A stretch of 64,000 nucleotides of DNA from Globisporangium splendens (GCA_006386115.1 VFIW01000045.1:1-64000), one strand, 5' to 3'. Shown: positions 10,587 through 21,688, numbered from the stretch's first letter. Notes: generated by a model from the letters alone, not told the origin. Translations and numbers: made by a program.

Positions 10587-13500
10587 GTGGATGTAATCCG
10601 TCACGTGAAGATTGAAAATCCTCCAAGCTCTGTTGAAGATTTGGTTTCCTTGCCGTGGATGAGCAAGAAGACGCTGAAGCGTAGCCTAGCGAAAGGCGAA
10701 ATTTCGCAGGTCTGCATGATCGTCGATGAAGTTGCCGACGATGTCATCAACACTGCGGAAGTGTTCGATGAGAAGACACGGAAGGAAAGGTTCGAGGAGC
10801 AGTCATGGGACGCTCTCAAAACGAACCCCGTGTATGAACTTGTCAAGGAATATGAGGACATATTCCCAGACAAGGTGCCGGACGAACTGCCATTCGATAG
10901 AGGCGTTCGTCATGAGATTGACATACTTCCTGGCACGAAGTATTGTATCACACGGCAGTGGCCGTTGCCAAGAGAACAAGTCGTTGCGATCGACGAGTTC
11001 TTTGCGCAACGCGCTAAGGCTGGGCATGTGCGAGAGAGCAAGTCTCCACATTGTAGCCCAACCTTCTGTGTGAAGAAGGCAACTGGTGGTTGGCGCATCG
11101 TTCACGCTTTCAACAAGCTGAACGACGCTACCATTCCAGCCCAAACTCCGGTTCCACGCAAGGATATGATCCTTGATGGAATGGTTGGCAGTACTGTCTT
11201 CAGTGCTATCGATCTGAAAGATGGATTCTATCAGATTCGAATGCGCGAAGACGATGTACCACTAACCGCAGTGAGTACCCCGAGTGGTATGCTGTGGGAA
11301 TGGTTAGTGATGCCACAGGGACTGAAGAACGCTCCTGCGACTTTCAATAGGATGGTCACGAATTTACTTCGTCCATTGAGAGGGTTTGCACCGAGTTACT
11401 TTGACGATATATTCGTTCATAGTAAAACGACGGGTGAAAAGTCTGACGTTGATGCTCATCTTGACCATCTTCGCCAAGTCTTTCAGGTCATGCGTGAGAA
11501 CAAGCTCTACGCTAACTTGAAGAAGTGCATATTCTTTGCACAAGAGATCCCCGTTCTCGGCTGCTTTGTGGGAAAGCATGGCGTTCGAGTTGATCCGGAG
11601 AAGGTCAAAGCTATTGACGATTGGCCTGTGCCTCAGAACGTCAAACAGCTACGACAATGGTTGGGTCTGGCCAACTACTTGCACAAGTACACGCGCAATT
11701 ATGCAGCGTTGGTGCAACCGCTCACACAGCTCCTGAAGAAGGACATTGAGCGGGAGTGATCCAGTGACCACCAAATGGCATTTGCCGAAGTGAAGAGGAG
11801 TCTGCGAGAAGCTCCCGTGCTGGCAATTGCAAACCACGACAAGCCTTTTCATGTGGTTTGCGATGCAAGCGATTATGCCATCGGTTGCGCCTTGATGCAA
11901 CACGATGATGAGGGTCATGAGCGAGTTGTGTCGTATCAGTCACGACAACTCCGACCCGCAGAACGGAACTACCCAGTTCATGACAAAGAACTTCTAGCGA
12001 TGAAGTATTCTTTGGTCAAGTTCCGTGTCTACCTGCTTGGCGAGGAGCGCTTTGCGATCTACACAGATCATGCGTCGCTGCGTACAGCGGTAAAGACTCC
12101 TCACTTGTCGCAAAGAATGGCGAGATGGTTCTCCTTCTTTGCAGAGTACAACTTTGTTGTACACTACAAGCCAGGCAAGACGAACACCTTGGCCGATGCG
12201 CTGTCAAGACGTCCGGATTACGATCCGAAGACCAAGAGTGAAGACACGGACGGAGCGTGTCGACTCTGTGAAGATGTTCAAGCGATCGCGGTGCAAGCAA
12301 CGACTACAGTGCGAGAAGAGATCGTCGAAGGGTACAAGTCTGACGAAACATGTCAGGACTTGTTGAAGTATTTCAAGGACCCTTCGGACAAAGCACTGCA
12401 AGGTCTTCCGTCGCGCACAAGGTCGCGAGTTCACCGCTTCCGAGTACACAATGGATTGTTGTACTATGCGGTTGAACAAGGGGATACAGCAAGGGTTGTT
12501 GTTCCCAACGACGAAGGTCTGCGTCATCGACTCTTGTATGAGTACCATGACAGTCCTTCGGGTGGCCATCTCGGACGTGAGAAAACATTTCTCAGTCTTT
12601 CCCGAGATTACTACTGGCCACACATGTACAAGTGGGTTCGCAAGTATGTGAGGACTTGCGAGATCTGCCAACGAGTGAAACCCTCTGGTTCCACTCAGGC
12701 ACCACTTCGTTCATTGGCTGTCCCATCGGACAGTTGGAAGTCTGTGAGTATGGATTTCATATTCGGACTTCCGCGTGACAAACACGGACGCAATGGCATC
12801 CTTGTGTTTGTGGACCGATTCAGCAAGATGGTCCATCTTGCGCCGGTTTCGGACAAGATCTCAGCCGAAATGGCGGCCAAGGTCTTTGTAGACGTCGTAT
12901 TCCGTCTGCATGGCCTGCCCGTTGAGATCGTGTCTGACCGTGACACTCGGTTTACGTCCAGGTTTTGGCGTGCACTGTTCGGACTTCTGGACACCAAGTT
13001 GGCCATGTCAACAGCGGCACATCCAGAAACGGATGGTCAAACAGAGCGAGTGAATCGTGTCCTTGAAGACGTGTTGCGCAGCTACGCAACGTCTTTCAAA
13101 GAGTGGAGTGAGTTTCTCCCTCTTGCCGAGTTTGCGTTGAACAACTCCACGCATGTCTCGACGGGTCACTCTCCATTTTATGTGAACTATGGCATTCACC
13201 CTCGAGTGCCTGCTTCCATAATGGGTGAGGTCTCTACCTTAAGTGGGGGAGGGACTACGGCTAAAGGCAATAAGCCGCAGTCGTCGTATGACCTGAATGC
13301 TGTTGCCGAGTTGAAAGCCAACTTTGACTCGATGAAACCCCTCGACGACATCACTAGTCGTGAAGAGCAGCAAGTCGATGGCTTTATTGTGAGGAGACAA
13401 GCCGTTGTGAGGTTTGTTCGAGACGCAATCGCGAAGGCTCAGGATCTGCAAAAGGAACAAGCAGACAAGAGCGGAAGGAAGAACAAGCAAGTGTATAAGA

Positions 13501-14441
13501 TCAATGATCTTGTATTACTTAGTGCGGCGAACCTGCCTGAACATGCAGTGTCCAACTTGGGAAGCTCGAAGCTTCTGCCAAGGTTCATTGGACCGTTCAA
13601 GGTGTTGAAATGCAATGGTGATGCCTATACGCTAGACATACCTACACGCATGCGTCTACACCCTACATTTTATGTGGGTAGACTAAAGCCTTACCTTCCA
13701 AGCGGATCAGCGGATCCTATGAGATCTTCCGCAAACGATCAAGCTGATCTTGAAGCTTCTCCACTTGATTGCGAAGAGCAAACAGCTCGTCGCTCTGGAG
13801 ATTCTTCTCGGCGTACAAGAGTTGCAGGACGTCGAAGGATTGGTCCTTCACCGACTCCAGCGCTTGAAGACGAGAATGGTACTCACCACGAAGTACCTCA
13901 AAAGCCGAACCTGCCTCTTCCACAGAGCGCAAAAGGCGATCGTGAGCCAACTCACGAGACTTCTCGTTTTTCCGGAGTCGAACAAGTTCGTCCTGAACCT
14001 GTTGGAACCGTTCCTCGAAACGGGACTCCAAAGCCGAACACTGGGCACAACCTTCTGTCGGGACATCGATCTTTGACTCATGATCGGCGACAAGGTTCTC
14101 GAGACTCTCGCAGCGTTCCTCAAGTGTCGAACAACGCTGCTGCAAAGCCTCGATTTGCCCACGATGAGCACTCTTCCACTTCCAGAGTCGCTCAATCGTT
14201 TTCTCGTTCAGCCCCACCCCCGTTGTTAGACTCTCAGGGAGAGCATCGCTGGGTGGTTGAGTCGATTGTTGATCACGAAGATCTACCGACTCATCGTCGA
14301 GGAAAGAAGCGGTTGAACCATCAACGCTTCTACAGAGTTCGGTGGCGTGGATATCCACCGAGCTCGGACACGTGGGAACCACGTCAGACGATGGAGTCTG
14401 ATGTTCCCGACGTGGTCCGCAGCTACGAGAACCGCTTGTAG
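10587..14441 (+). pseudogene. Reverse transcriptase, RNase H, integrase and chromodomain part of pol, one in-frame stop
   Basis: One frame interrupted only by a TGA at 11757-11759. Upstream of it lies reverse transcriptase, with SAIDLKDGFYQIRM, VMPQGLKNAPATFNRM and the catalytic block YFDDIFVHS. Downstream come RNase H (VVCDASDYAIGCAL), the HHCC zinc domain of integrase (HDSPSGGHL...CEICQ), the integrase core (DFIFGLP, VSDRDTRF, GQTERVN for the D, D, E triad), a GPY-like segment, and a low-complexity linker. A chromodomain ends the frame (YRVRWRGYPPSSDTWEPRQ, about 14331-14388). A chromodomain after integrase defines chromoviruses; it steers insertion towards particular chromatin. The linker before the chromodomain overlaps the antisense ORF. 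Confidence 0.93.
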
Positions 14442-14787
14442 CGTCGCCAGGGGCGACACTACGACGACCAGAGCTGGGATTCGCTCTGTCGTCAGCAGGA
14501 GTTCTTCTTTGGGCACGAGCATTGCCACGACGAAGAAGACGCTCCATCTTGTTCTCGTTCTCAAGACGAACGAATGTTCGCCATGAGTCTCTCTGGGCTG
14601 CGATGTGTTGGTTCGGATCATCGCGATCGTTGATCCGACGCCAACTGAAGAACCGCTCCTTGTAGAACTCGAGATCCCCCTTCTTCTTCAGAATGGAGGA
14701 TACGTCGAAGAGTTCTGGAGCTGTCTGCTGTCGCTTGGACAACGGACGTTCTTCACCTTGGTTCACTTGGTCACTTGGTCGCTTCAT
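13717..14787 (-). CDS. Antisense coiled-coil ORF in the 3' part of the chromovirus
   Basis: An intact 356-codon frame runs opposite to pol, from ATG 14787 to a stop at 13717; an in-frame ATG at 14886, inside the 3' LTR, would add 33 residues. The N-terminal third is basic and hydrophilic (MKRPSDQVNQGEERPLSKRQ, then KGDLEFYKERFFSWRRINDR), followed by a Ser/Pro/Arg-rich stretch. The last ~150 residues have the heptad character of a long coiled coil (LEERCESLENLVADHESK, DELFALRNQVEKLQDQLDRL). The N-terminal third lies beyond the sense stop at 14441, so it is not merely the shadow of pol. Unlike gag and pol, this frame has no break. No function is known to me; some plant Gypsy lineages carry antisense ORFs at the same place. 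It could be a real element gene or an unusually open shadow. Confidence 0.55.
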   Translation of the reverse strand: MKRPSDQVNQGEERPLSKRQQTAPELFDVSSILKKKGDLEFYKERFFSWRRINDRDDPNQHIAAQRDSWRTFVRLENENKMERLLRRGNARAQRRTPADDRANPSSGRRSVAPGDATSGSRSCGPRREHQTPSSDVVPTCPSSVDIHATELCRSVDGSTASFLDDESVDLRDQQSTQPPSDALPESLTTGVGLNEKTIERLWKWKSAHRGQIEALQQRCSTLEERCESLENLVADHESKIDVPTEGCAQCSALESRFEERFQQVQDELVRLRKNEKSRELAHDRLLRSVEEAGSAFEVLRGEYHSRLQALESVKDQSFDVLQLLYAEKNLQSDELFALRNQVEKLQDQLDRLRKIS

Positions 14788-14850
14788 GGCCGATTGGAAA
14801 GTGAACTGCTCCGGAAGGTCTGCAAAAGTACGCAAGGTACTTGTGACTTT

Positions 14851-14860
14851 AAGGAGGGGA
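14851..14860 (+). promoter_or_regulatory. Polypurine tract
   Basis: AAGGAGGGGA lies three bases before the 3' LTR, the expected position for plus-strand priming in LTR retrotransposons. Confidence 0.8.
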
Positions 14861-14863
14861 TGA

Positions 14864-15581
14864 TGTAATGGGCTATACCTAGCCATTACATGAAGGTGGA
14901 TCTGTTCCCAGATCTAGTGTGCCACACACCACCTTCAGTGTGCATTGTGGAGAGACAATTAACAAAGGGATTACAGTACGACAGTCCCCACATGCACATG
15001 TGACCTCATCCCATGACGTCACGAGCGCTCTCTGTGCTGATCAGTGCACAATGTTGTTCACATGTACTAATCAGTACAGAGTGATGGCATCCATATACTA
15101 ATCAAGTACTGAGTGATGGTTCCTACTTGGGAAACTGCACTGGTGATGAGACCAACGTGTGTCTGCCACCTAAAGTGAGTGGCTGTAGCCATTCACTTTG
15201 CAGGGAATTTTCCACGGGACTTCAAGTTCAAGCTTCTCGAAGATCTCGTGGGTTCAACGTCAGTGTACCCAAGGTTTTATATATCAGATTCATAGGTTTT
15301 ATTGTGTATGTTTAGGTTTTAGTTATAAAACCTCTAGGAGCCCTTGGGGTTCATTTACAAGTAGCGACAGGAACCATAAGCATTTTAATTCCGTTGCAAT
15401 TTTACCCTCAAGTACTCAAGTCGTCTTCTCTCCCTCCAAGTCGGGAGATCGCTTCCTCAAGTCGCACAAGCGTGTGTGCCGTGTTTTGGGGACTGTTTGG
15501 AACAGCGCCCCATTACACTTCCTCGTCGCACAAGCGTGTGTACCGTGTTTTGGGGACTGTTGTGAACAGCGCCCCATTACA
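14864..15581 (+). repeat. 3' LTR with duplicated terminal segment
   Basis: 14864-15517 matches the 5' LTR end to end. A further 64 bp (15518-15581) repeats the LTR terminus (CTCGTCGCACAAGCGTGTG through GCCCCATTACA), so the end is present twice in tandem. The flank after 15581 (CCAGG) does not match the 5' flank (TTGTG). Confidence 0.85.
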
Positions 15582-16214
15582 CCAGGTGTAACGGGTCAAG
15601 CGTTACGCTGCCGTACACGTGTGCGTCCGTGAGGAAGCGCGCAGATAGGTGTCACACCTAACTGGGTTTATATAGAACTTAGAACAGGACCAGAGAAAGC
15701 TGGCTCCAATGTCGCAGCGATAGTTCTAGTACGAGGAAAGAATGAGAGCGTTTTTATTTTGTGTGCTTATGTCGAGCGGTGTGGCTAGACCGCGAGTAAA
15801 ACCTAAAACCTTATGCAAAGCCCTAATTGTTGGTTGGGAGAATTCCGGGTGTGTTACTGATACTTGATTGGTCCAAATACTGACTGCTTCTGTATTAATA
15901 TCCAATGACATACAAGACCTATCATGCGGAATGTTGAGGGTATATATGACAGAAGAGGGGTTATCACACACTTGAGGTGCGGACTTAGCTGAAGTACGCA
16001 CCGTGCACTTGAGAAGGAGGGTCGTGCGTACTTAGTGTCCTCACGTGAGGACATTTGGCAGGAAGCCCCGTTACTGCGGGCTTCAACCTGGAGTAGGCAC
16101 CAAGTACGGATCGGTTATTGCAGCAAAGAATACGAAAGCTGTGATAAGTGAGGTATGTTGAAGCGATCAATGCGATCTGTGAGTCATTTCATACTTGTAT
16201 TTGTTTATCACCAC
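15582..16214. other. Flank between chromovirus and bZIP-like gene
   Basis: About 630 bp with no supported gene. It starts with TGTAACGGGTC at 15587, which resembles an LTR start, and has CCCCGTTAC near 16066, but I could not establish element ends or a target duplication. Confidence 0.4.
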
Positions 16215-16919
16215 TTATGGTGTCTTTGGGTCCTGCTCGCTTTTCACAGCTGGTTGAGTAAGCAGGCGGTTTGCGTGTATGCAGGCTATCAGATTACTCA
16301 ATTCTCGCTTCTGCGCAAGAATAGCAGCTTTGAGCTCGATGTTCTCGTCGGTTACCATGGCGACACTCTCTTGTTTTTCTCGCTGGTTTCGTTCGGCTTC
16401 TTGCCGTCGCCGTGCTTTAATCTGCTTGAGTTCTCGGACTCTGGATTCGAGCGCCAAGACCTCATCGCGAAGGACCTGGATTTCTTCCTAGAATATATCA
16501 AAGAACCAAGTTAGTGTGAAGATATCACGAGTGCAGCTGCCGTGTGATTCAGGCACAGATTTGTTTACCCTTCGGTTCTGGTACGTGCATTTTTTCTTGT
16601 GTGCTAATGTGGTGCTTGTAGATCGTTGCCGCTGCTCCTGATAGTGAAGTGGGTCGCGAAGCGTATCCAACGTATCGGGTGGCTCAAGGATGCTGCTGCT
16701 ATCCTCGTCGGCACTGTGTTGGCACAACGCATTCAGCAAACTGAGTTCGTCCGGGGTGCTACCATTTGACGTGGCTGAGGTCTCGAACTCCGACAAGTCG
16801 AGCTCGTGGATGATACTCATGGCCATATCCAGATCTTTGTCGCCGTCCTCCTCCGAAAGAAGCAACAGCGTGTTGAATGGCAAAGCTGGAGAAGAAGAAC
16901 TCGAGTCGCGGGGATCCAT
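16215..16919 (-). CDS. bZIP-like protein (basic stretch plus coiled coil), paralogue of the gene at 18329-19384
   Basis: Two exons, complement of 16215-16487 and 16569-16919, joined across an 81-bp GT-AG intron in phase 0, give 207 residues. The N-terminal ~100 residues are acidic and Ser/Asp-rich, with hydrophobic patches (LDMAMSIIHELDLSEFE) of the kind found in activation domains. Then comes a basic stretch KKKCTYQNRR, which the intron directly follows. The next exon begins EEIQVLRDEVLALESRVREL and continues as a long helix with leucine spacing. The plan (acidic region, basic block with Asn-Arg-Arg, leucine heptads) fits a small bZIP-type transcription factor, though the basic region is short. 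An upstream in-frame ATG at 16952 is possible; farther upstream is only a purine tract that would read as polylysine. Likely nuclear. Confidence 0.72.
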
Positions 16920-16952
16920 GACGGGGAAGCTCGTTCTGCGGATTGTCTCCAT

Positions 16953-18328
16953 AACCTCGGAAGCGATTGCCAGTCGTGCGGCTTTGGACTGGAGTGCAAG
17001 TCGACGAATGAAAAGTGGTTTGCTTCTTTTTTTCTTCTTTTTCTTCTTCTTCATCCTTCACGCTCCCACCTGCAGAACCTACAGAGCGGACCAAGTGGTA
17101 CAAAGCATTTGATCGATAATTTCGTTTTGTTTTGTTTTCAAAGTTTACATCGCCAGCTTCAAGATGTCGCACACACGACGTTTATATTCTCTTTGAATTA
17201 ATACATGAGCATTTTGGTGCATTGAACCCAGGTGCAAATACACTCAAAAATGATTTCAGTTGCACGTGGCAACTGCTCACCGTTCATGGCGACTTTGCAC
17301 CCATGAATGGCTTGCCGTTGTCTTCTCTTCGGTACTATTCTAGATTGAAGTTTACACGCTTGAAAACGCATGGATCATGATTGCGATTGCTTCCAAGGAA
17401 GTCTGTATTCCCACACTTCGCCAGCAAGACCCATGGACTATCGGCGGAGTTGCAATTCTATTTGCTGTAAACTCACACGCATTGTTATGAAGGGGGCTTG
17501 TCATGAGCAGAAATCATGAAGCCCAAACCTACTTTTGTACTCTTCAGAAACATCAGAAGCTTGGACCAACACCAACGCGCAACTTGTGCAAAGAAGAGTC
17601 TAGAAGAGTGTGCTCTTGTCCATCTCTCTATGTTTATTGAATCTCAAACCTCATATTCTTCTCTTCATTTTGTTCCTTTGAGTGACATCAAGTGGTCGCA
17701 CATAAATGGGTACATTCCCTTTTTTGAGCGTGTTGTGGATGCATGCGACACGACGGAAAATCCAGCCCACGCGAGTCGCACTTTGATGCAGCGCCATAAC
17801 GGATCCCAGACGACCAACCCATCGAAAGAAATACACACAGAGCTGCTTTCTCCCACAAATCTGGGTTCTTGGAGTTGCCTGCTGCCACGAGCGCAATCTG
17901 GGTTCGTTTGCTGCCGTGGATGTGTGCATGCGCACATATACCGAGTAGTGGATGTGTGCATGAGTCGATGAGGGCGAAACAGAAGGGAAAAAAAAGTTGG
18001 AGTGTATCTTCCGGCGTTCAACAAATAGAGAGCCGATTAGTCGAGGGACTCATCGCAAACACTCTCTCACTGCACAGTATGTCACGGGGTCAGTTAAACA
18101 ATGAACGATGCATCCGCTTCTAAATTGGACAAGTACGTGGCCGACCAAGATTCCGATCTGTTGTTTCTGATTCAGTCACTCGCTGGCTGATAGAGCAGAG
18201 AAGAGAACGCAATTCACTGAACTCATTTTAGTTTATAAAGATACACCATGACACCCACTTGACACACTCACGCACGACCACACTCACGACACGCGCACAG
18301 ACACGACAAACTAGAAAACGCATCCTAT
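16953..18328. other. Intergenic region between the two bZIP-like genes
   Basis: About 1.4 kb. A pyrimidine-rich tract lies at about 17025-17055. The plus-strand open frame at 17516-17971 has no recognisable domain and an amino-acid composition unlike the neighbouring genes. Nothing else is supported. Confidence 0.45.
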
Positions 18329-19384
18329 CTATGCAGCCTCGGTGGTGGTGGTCTCGGTCTTGATCTGGGGAAAGAGGCTGTCGCAGCGCCGGATCTGCAC
18401 TTCCTGGGTCTTCACGATTGCGAGCAGGCGTTCGTTTTCCTCCTGTGCACGGGCGAGCAGGATTTTCTCGAGCTCTGCGCTCTCACGGGTGTGCTGTGTC
18501 TGGGTAGTTGTCGTAGAGATTGAACGCTTGGCCTGGAGCTCGCGCAGTTGGGTCTCAAGCTCCGAGGTCTCGCGACGCAGCGCGCTGACTTCGCGCTGTG
18601 ATTGTGGCAAAGCAAAGGCAACAGGAAAAAATCCAGTGTCAGTTAGTTTGTGAGCATAATCACTCTCTTGAGGACACGGTTCACTTACCCTTCGAGCGGC
18701 GTAGGTGCATTTCTTGATAGCCTTAGTGGACTTGAGCTTCGTCGGCTTGTCATTTGTCTTGTAGCTGGTGCTTTTTACAGGTGAAGTAGAAATGGTCAAC
18801 GTGGTCGTTGGGGTCTCAGACTGCACCGCTTTTGGAGTGGGTGAGAACAAATCCACGAGGTCGTCGTGTACATCGTAGCACAGAGCTATCTGTGGCTCTG
18901 CTTGGGCTGCTGGCGTCGACCACAGCGTCGCGAGCTGCGTGTACGGGTCGTACTCGTACTCATTCGCAGTGTAGTACGCCTCGATGCTCGTGGGTGTCGC
19001 ACGAAACGTCTTGGTCATGCTGGTGCTGCGCATAGTGGGGAAACCGCTGACGCTCGTGCAGCTCGCATCGCTCTCGTAGCCGTACGAGCTCGAGCGACTG
19101 ATCGCCAACGGTGGTGCGCTGAAGGAGACTTGGTGGTGGTGGATGGGTTCGTAGCCGTGTGACCTCGAGCGGCTCAGCGACGGCGGTGGCGCAGCAGCAT
19201 TGCTTCCATAGCCGTGCGACTTGGAGCGGCTGAGCGGCAGCGGCGGCGCATTGACACTGTGGACAGCAATAAACGGCGTGGCGTACGCTCCGGTGAATGG
19301 GAGCACGTCCGCCACGGCGCCATCCAGGGACAGGAGCTCATCGAGGCTGTTGGTGGGGAGTAAAGGCGACTGTGCCAGTGACAT
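18329..19384 (-). CDS. bZIP-like protein with three LSRSxSHGY repeats
   Basis: Two exons, complement of 18329-18595 and 18689-19384, separated by a 93-bp GT-AG intron that happens to stay open, give 320 residues. The intron sits exactly after the basic block KKCTYAARR, the same place and phase as in the paralogue at 16.2 kb. The second exon starts REVSALRRETSELETQLREL and forms a leucine-heptad helix. The N-terminal half carries three short repeats, LSRSKSHGYGS, LSRSRSHGYEP and ISRSSSYGYES, which look like sites for basophilic kinases or 14-3-3 binding. A nuclear regulator controlled by phosphorylation is inferred. The family resembles oomycete-specific short bZIP-like proteins, but I cannot name it. 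Confidence 0.75.
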   Translation of the reverse strand: MSLAQSPLLPTNSLDELLSLDGAVADVLPFTGAYATPFIAVHSVNAPPLPLSRSKSHGYGSNAAAPPPSLSRSRSHGYEPIHHHQVSFSAPPLAISRSSSYGYESDASCTSVSGFPTMRSTSMTKTFRATPTSIEAYYTANEYEYDPYTQLATLWSTPAAQAEPQIALCYDVHDDLVDLFSPTPKAVQSETPTTTLTISTSPVKSTSYKTNDKPTKLKSTKAIKKCTYAARRVSEPCPQESDYAHKLTDTGFFPVAFALPQSQREVSALRRETSELETQLRELQAKRSISTTTTQTQHTRESAELEKILLARAQEENERLLAIVKTQEVQIRRCDSLFPQIKTETTTTEAA

Positions 19385-21688
19385 GGTAAAGAGGAGACGA
19401 GGAGGTCGGGCGTGCGTGTTGCACGAGGGAGGGGTAATTCGGAAATGAGACTTTGGAGAGAGAGGAGCCGAACGAACGGATCTGGTGAGACCACAAAGAC
19501 GACGCCTGCTGTCTTTTCCTTTCTTTCCACCAGTCAGAGTCGGTCAGGTCTGTTCAGTTGCAAAGGGGTACCGGATGGCAGCTCACTGCTGTTTTCAGTG
19601 TGTGGTTCGCTCGGCCTAGCGCCTAGAAAAATACTGACACGGAGAAACGGGAAGAGGACGGTCGTGCATATGATATGATTCTCTTGGCAGGCAGGGAATG
19701 CAGGGCACGTACGACTACCATTTCCGAGCCACAGGCACCAAGATGGAGACGAAGCTTCGCGCGTTTCATTTGGCTGCCGTAGACGGCGTGCCTATCCACG
19801 TAGCTTCATTCGGGTATCGCAATCTTGGTTCATATCCATAGAGAATATCCACGCGAGTGAGCGCCATCGAAAAAAAAGAGCGTTAGGTGATCCACTCGGT
19901 CAGCCGACCGTTCTGCTTTTACTCCTCCGTCTTCTTCTTTATCCAGAACTATTATGCACTTTAAATAGACTTTTTGGTGAGTGTGTTCGTATTGCATTGT
20001 TGTGCACATCAGATAAATAGATGCATCGTACTTAGTTTAAAGAGGTATTTTCTTCAGTCGGCTGTCAACACACTCTTTGCAGTCGCTCTCGGAGGACGTT
20101 CTTCCTTTCTGCGCACTCGTAGACACCCTTTGAAGATCCGGAAGCCGTCGCCCTGCTTTTACAGAGTCTTGGTGCGTTCGTGGTCGCCGCGGCCGCTCGA
20201 CAGGCCAACTGACGGGGAGAGAGCACGTTGAAGTCGGTAAGGGCCAGTTGGATACGCCTCTCGTATCGCATAATGGATGGACGCTTCCATGCGCGCTCCG
20301 TTCGTCTCTGCAAGTGTATCTACATCACCTTTAAGGAGGGATTTTCGCGAGGCTATAGAGGGTCGTTAAACCCACGCGCCAGAGTGGCCCTCCGACGACA
20401 GGCGCGTCTGCAGATCTCCGTGACCGCTCAGTCATCTCGCGCTGCACCCCACATGCTAACTCACACGGCAGTTCCTGCTTTCTCATATGCGCGGCCTGCG
20501 TGCGTGCATGCATTTGCTTGCATGACACAAAAGTCACGTCGTGCCTCTTCGCCTGTCGCCTGTCTCCCACCAAAACGTTGCGGTTAGAGACAATCCTCGA
20601 TCTTGTTGCAGCACTGCACCGACACGCACAGTGTCTTACCATCGAACAGTGTGACCGCATCAACGAGTATCATGTGCAGCCATCATTACATCGAATTCGC
20701 GCGCATCCCCATCACAATCGGCGGGTCGTTTCTGTGGGGACCCCTCGAAGCTTGATGCATTTGCACGTCGATCAGAGGCATTTGTGGGGCACAGATCACT
20801 TGGCAGAGACTCGGTCATTCTTGGACTTGGCGATTGCATGGCAGCCTCGACGGATCCAGTCACGTTTGTAAAGACCGGTGTTCTTCTCAGATGCTTGTCG
20901 CGGACGTTAATCATGATTGGTGCAATCATCGCCAATGCCTGTACGATTGACGCAATCGTTTCTATAGTGTATCCTTGGCGAGTGTACCCTGTAGGGCTCT
21001 GCTGCGCAACCACGTGCTGATATCGAGTGTCGTCAAGACGTTGTCGCTATGCAAATGGTGTGTGTGTTTTTCTGATCGGCACCGATAAAAAGTGCGCATC
21101 GGACAAGCTCCAGGTAGTTTCTTTTTCCACTTGTGGGGTGCTTGGGGCTAGTGCAAGAGAAAAAAAGAGAAAGATTCTTCCACACTCAACCTGAGCGACT
21201 CCTCCTGCAACAGATCTTTCACATCTCAGCATGTTTGCACGGCCTCGCTTCTACAAAGGCTCTGCTTTGTGAGCTCATCACGTCCGACAGGCCACATCTG
21301 CAACACAAAGAGGCACGCGCGAGTAAAAAGGAGCTCCAGTCAAGACGCGCAACTCACCTTGCAGCTCGGATTTCCACCTCGCGGCTTGCAAAAAAAGCCA
21401 TTAGTCATCTTTAACAAAGCATCGCAAGCAAGGCTCTTCTGTGGCAAGGTCGAGATTCGACCGAGGTAGCATTCAGGAGGACTGGTGGCGCCTGTTTCAA
21501 ATCAGCACCTGCTTGAAGTATACAACAAACCCACCAAAATTACGACAAAGATCGTGTTGCAAACGTAGCGCTTTCTCGAGTTCCTTTGCCAGAAATGTGA
21601 TCCTTGTGACGTCGCTCGTGTTACAAATCCAGCGTATTCGTGATATCGTTTATCGATCTCACTGAGTGAAATCCGACTCGGAACGCGA
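19385..21688. other. Intergenic region, 2.3 kb, no gene supported
   Basis: Head side of the bZIP-like gene and tail side of the C2CD5-type gene. Several open frames of 60-120 codons exist on both strands, but none shows domains, splice-consistent exons or consistent codon bias. No tRNA-like element or long repeat was seen. Confidence 0.45.

Larger units (their letters stand above)
7887..15581 (+). mobile_element. Ty3/Gypsy chromovirus LTR retrotransposon, decayed
   Basis: Two direct LTRs (TGTAATGGGC...CCCATTACA) flank gag, protease, reverse transcriptase, RNase H, integrase and a C-terminal chromodomain, in the order typical of Ty3/Gypsy chromoviruses. A purine tract (AAGGAGGGGA, 14851-14860) sits just before the 3' LTR, and a TGG at 8544 follows the 5' LTR as a likely primer-binding site. 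The LTRs differ at roughly twenty positions by eye over 655 bp (about 3 percent). Gag has one frameshift, the protease/linker region has at least three frame breaks, and pol has one in-frame stop, so this copy cannot be autonomous. No target-site duplication is visible. An ORF on the opposite strand overlaps the 3' end. Confidence 0.93.

Noticed and set aside
15587..16075. Possible solo LTR starting TGTAACGGG and ending near CCCCGTTAC
   Set aside because: The right end lacks the expected terminal CA, no target duplication flanks it, and no second copy is present in the window.
17516..17971. 151-codon plus-strand frame between the bZIP-like genes
   Set aside because: No domain, no splice context, and a composition typical of noncoding sequence.
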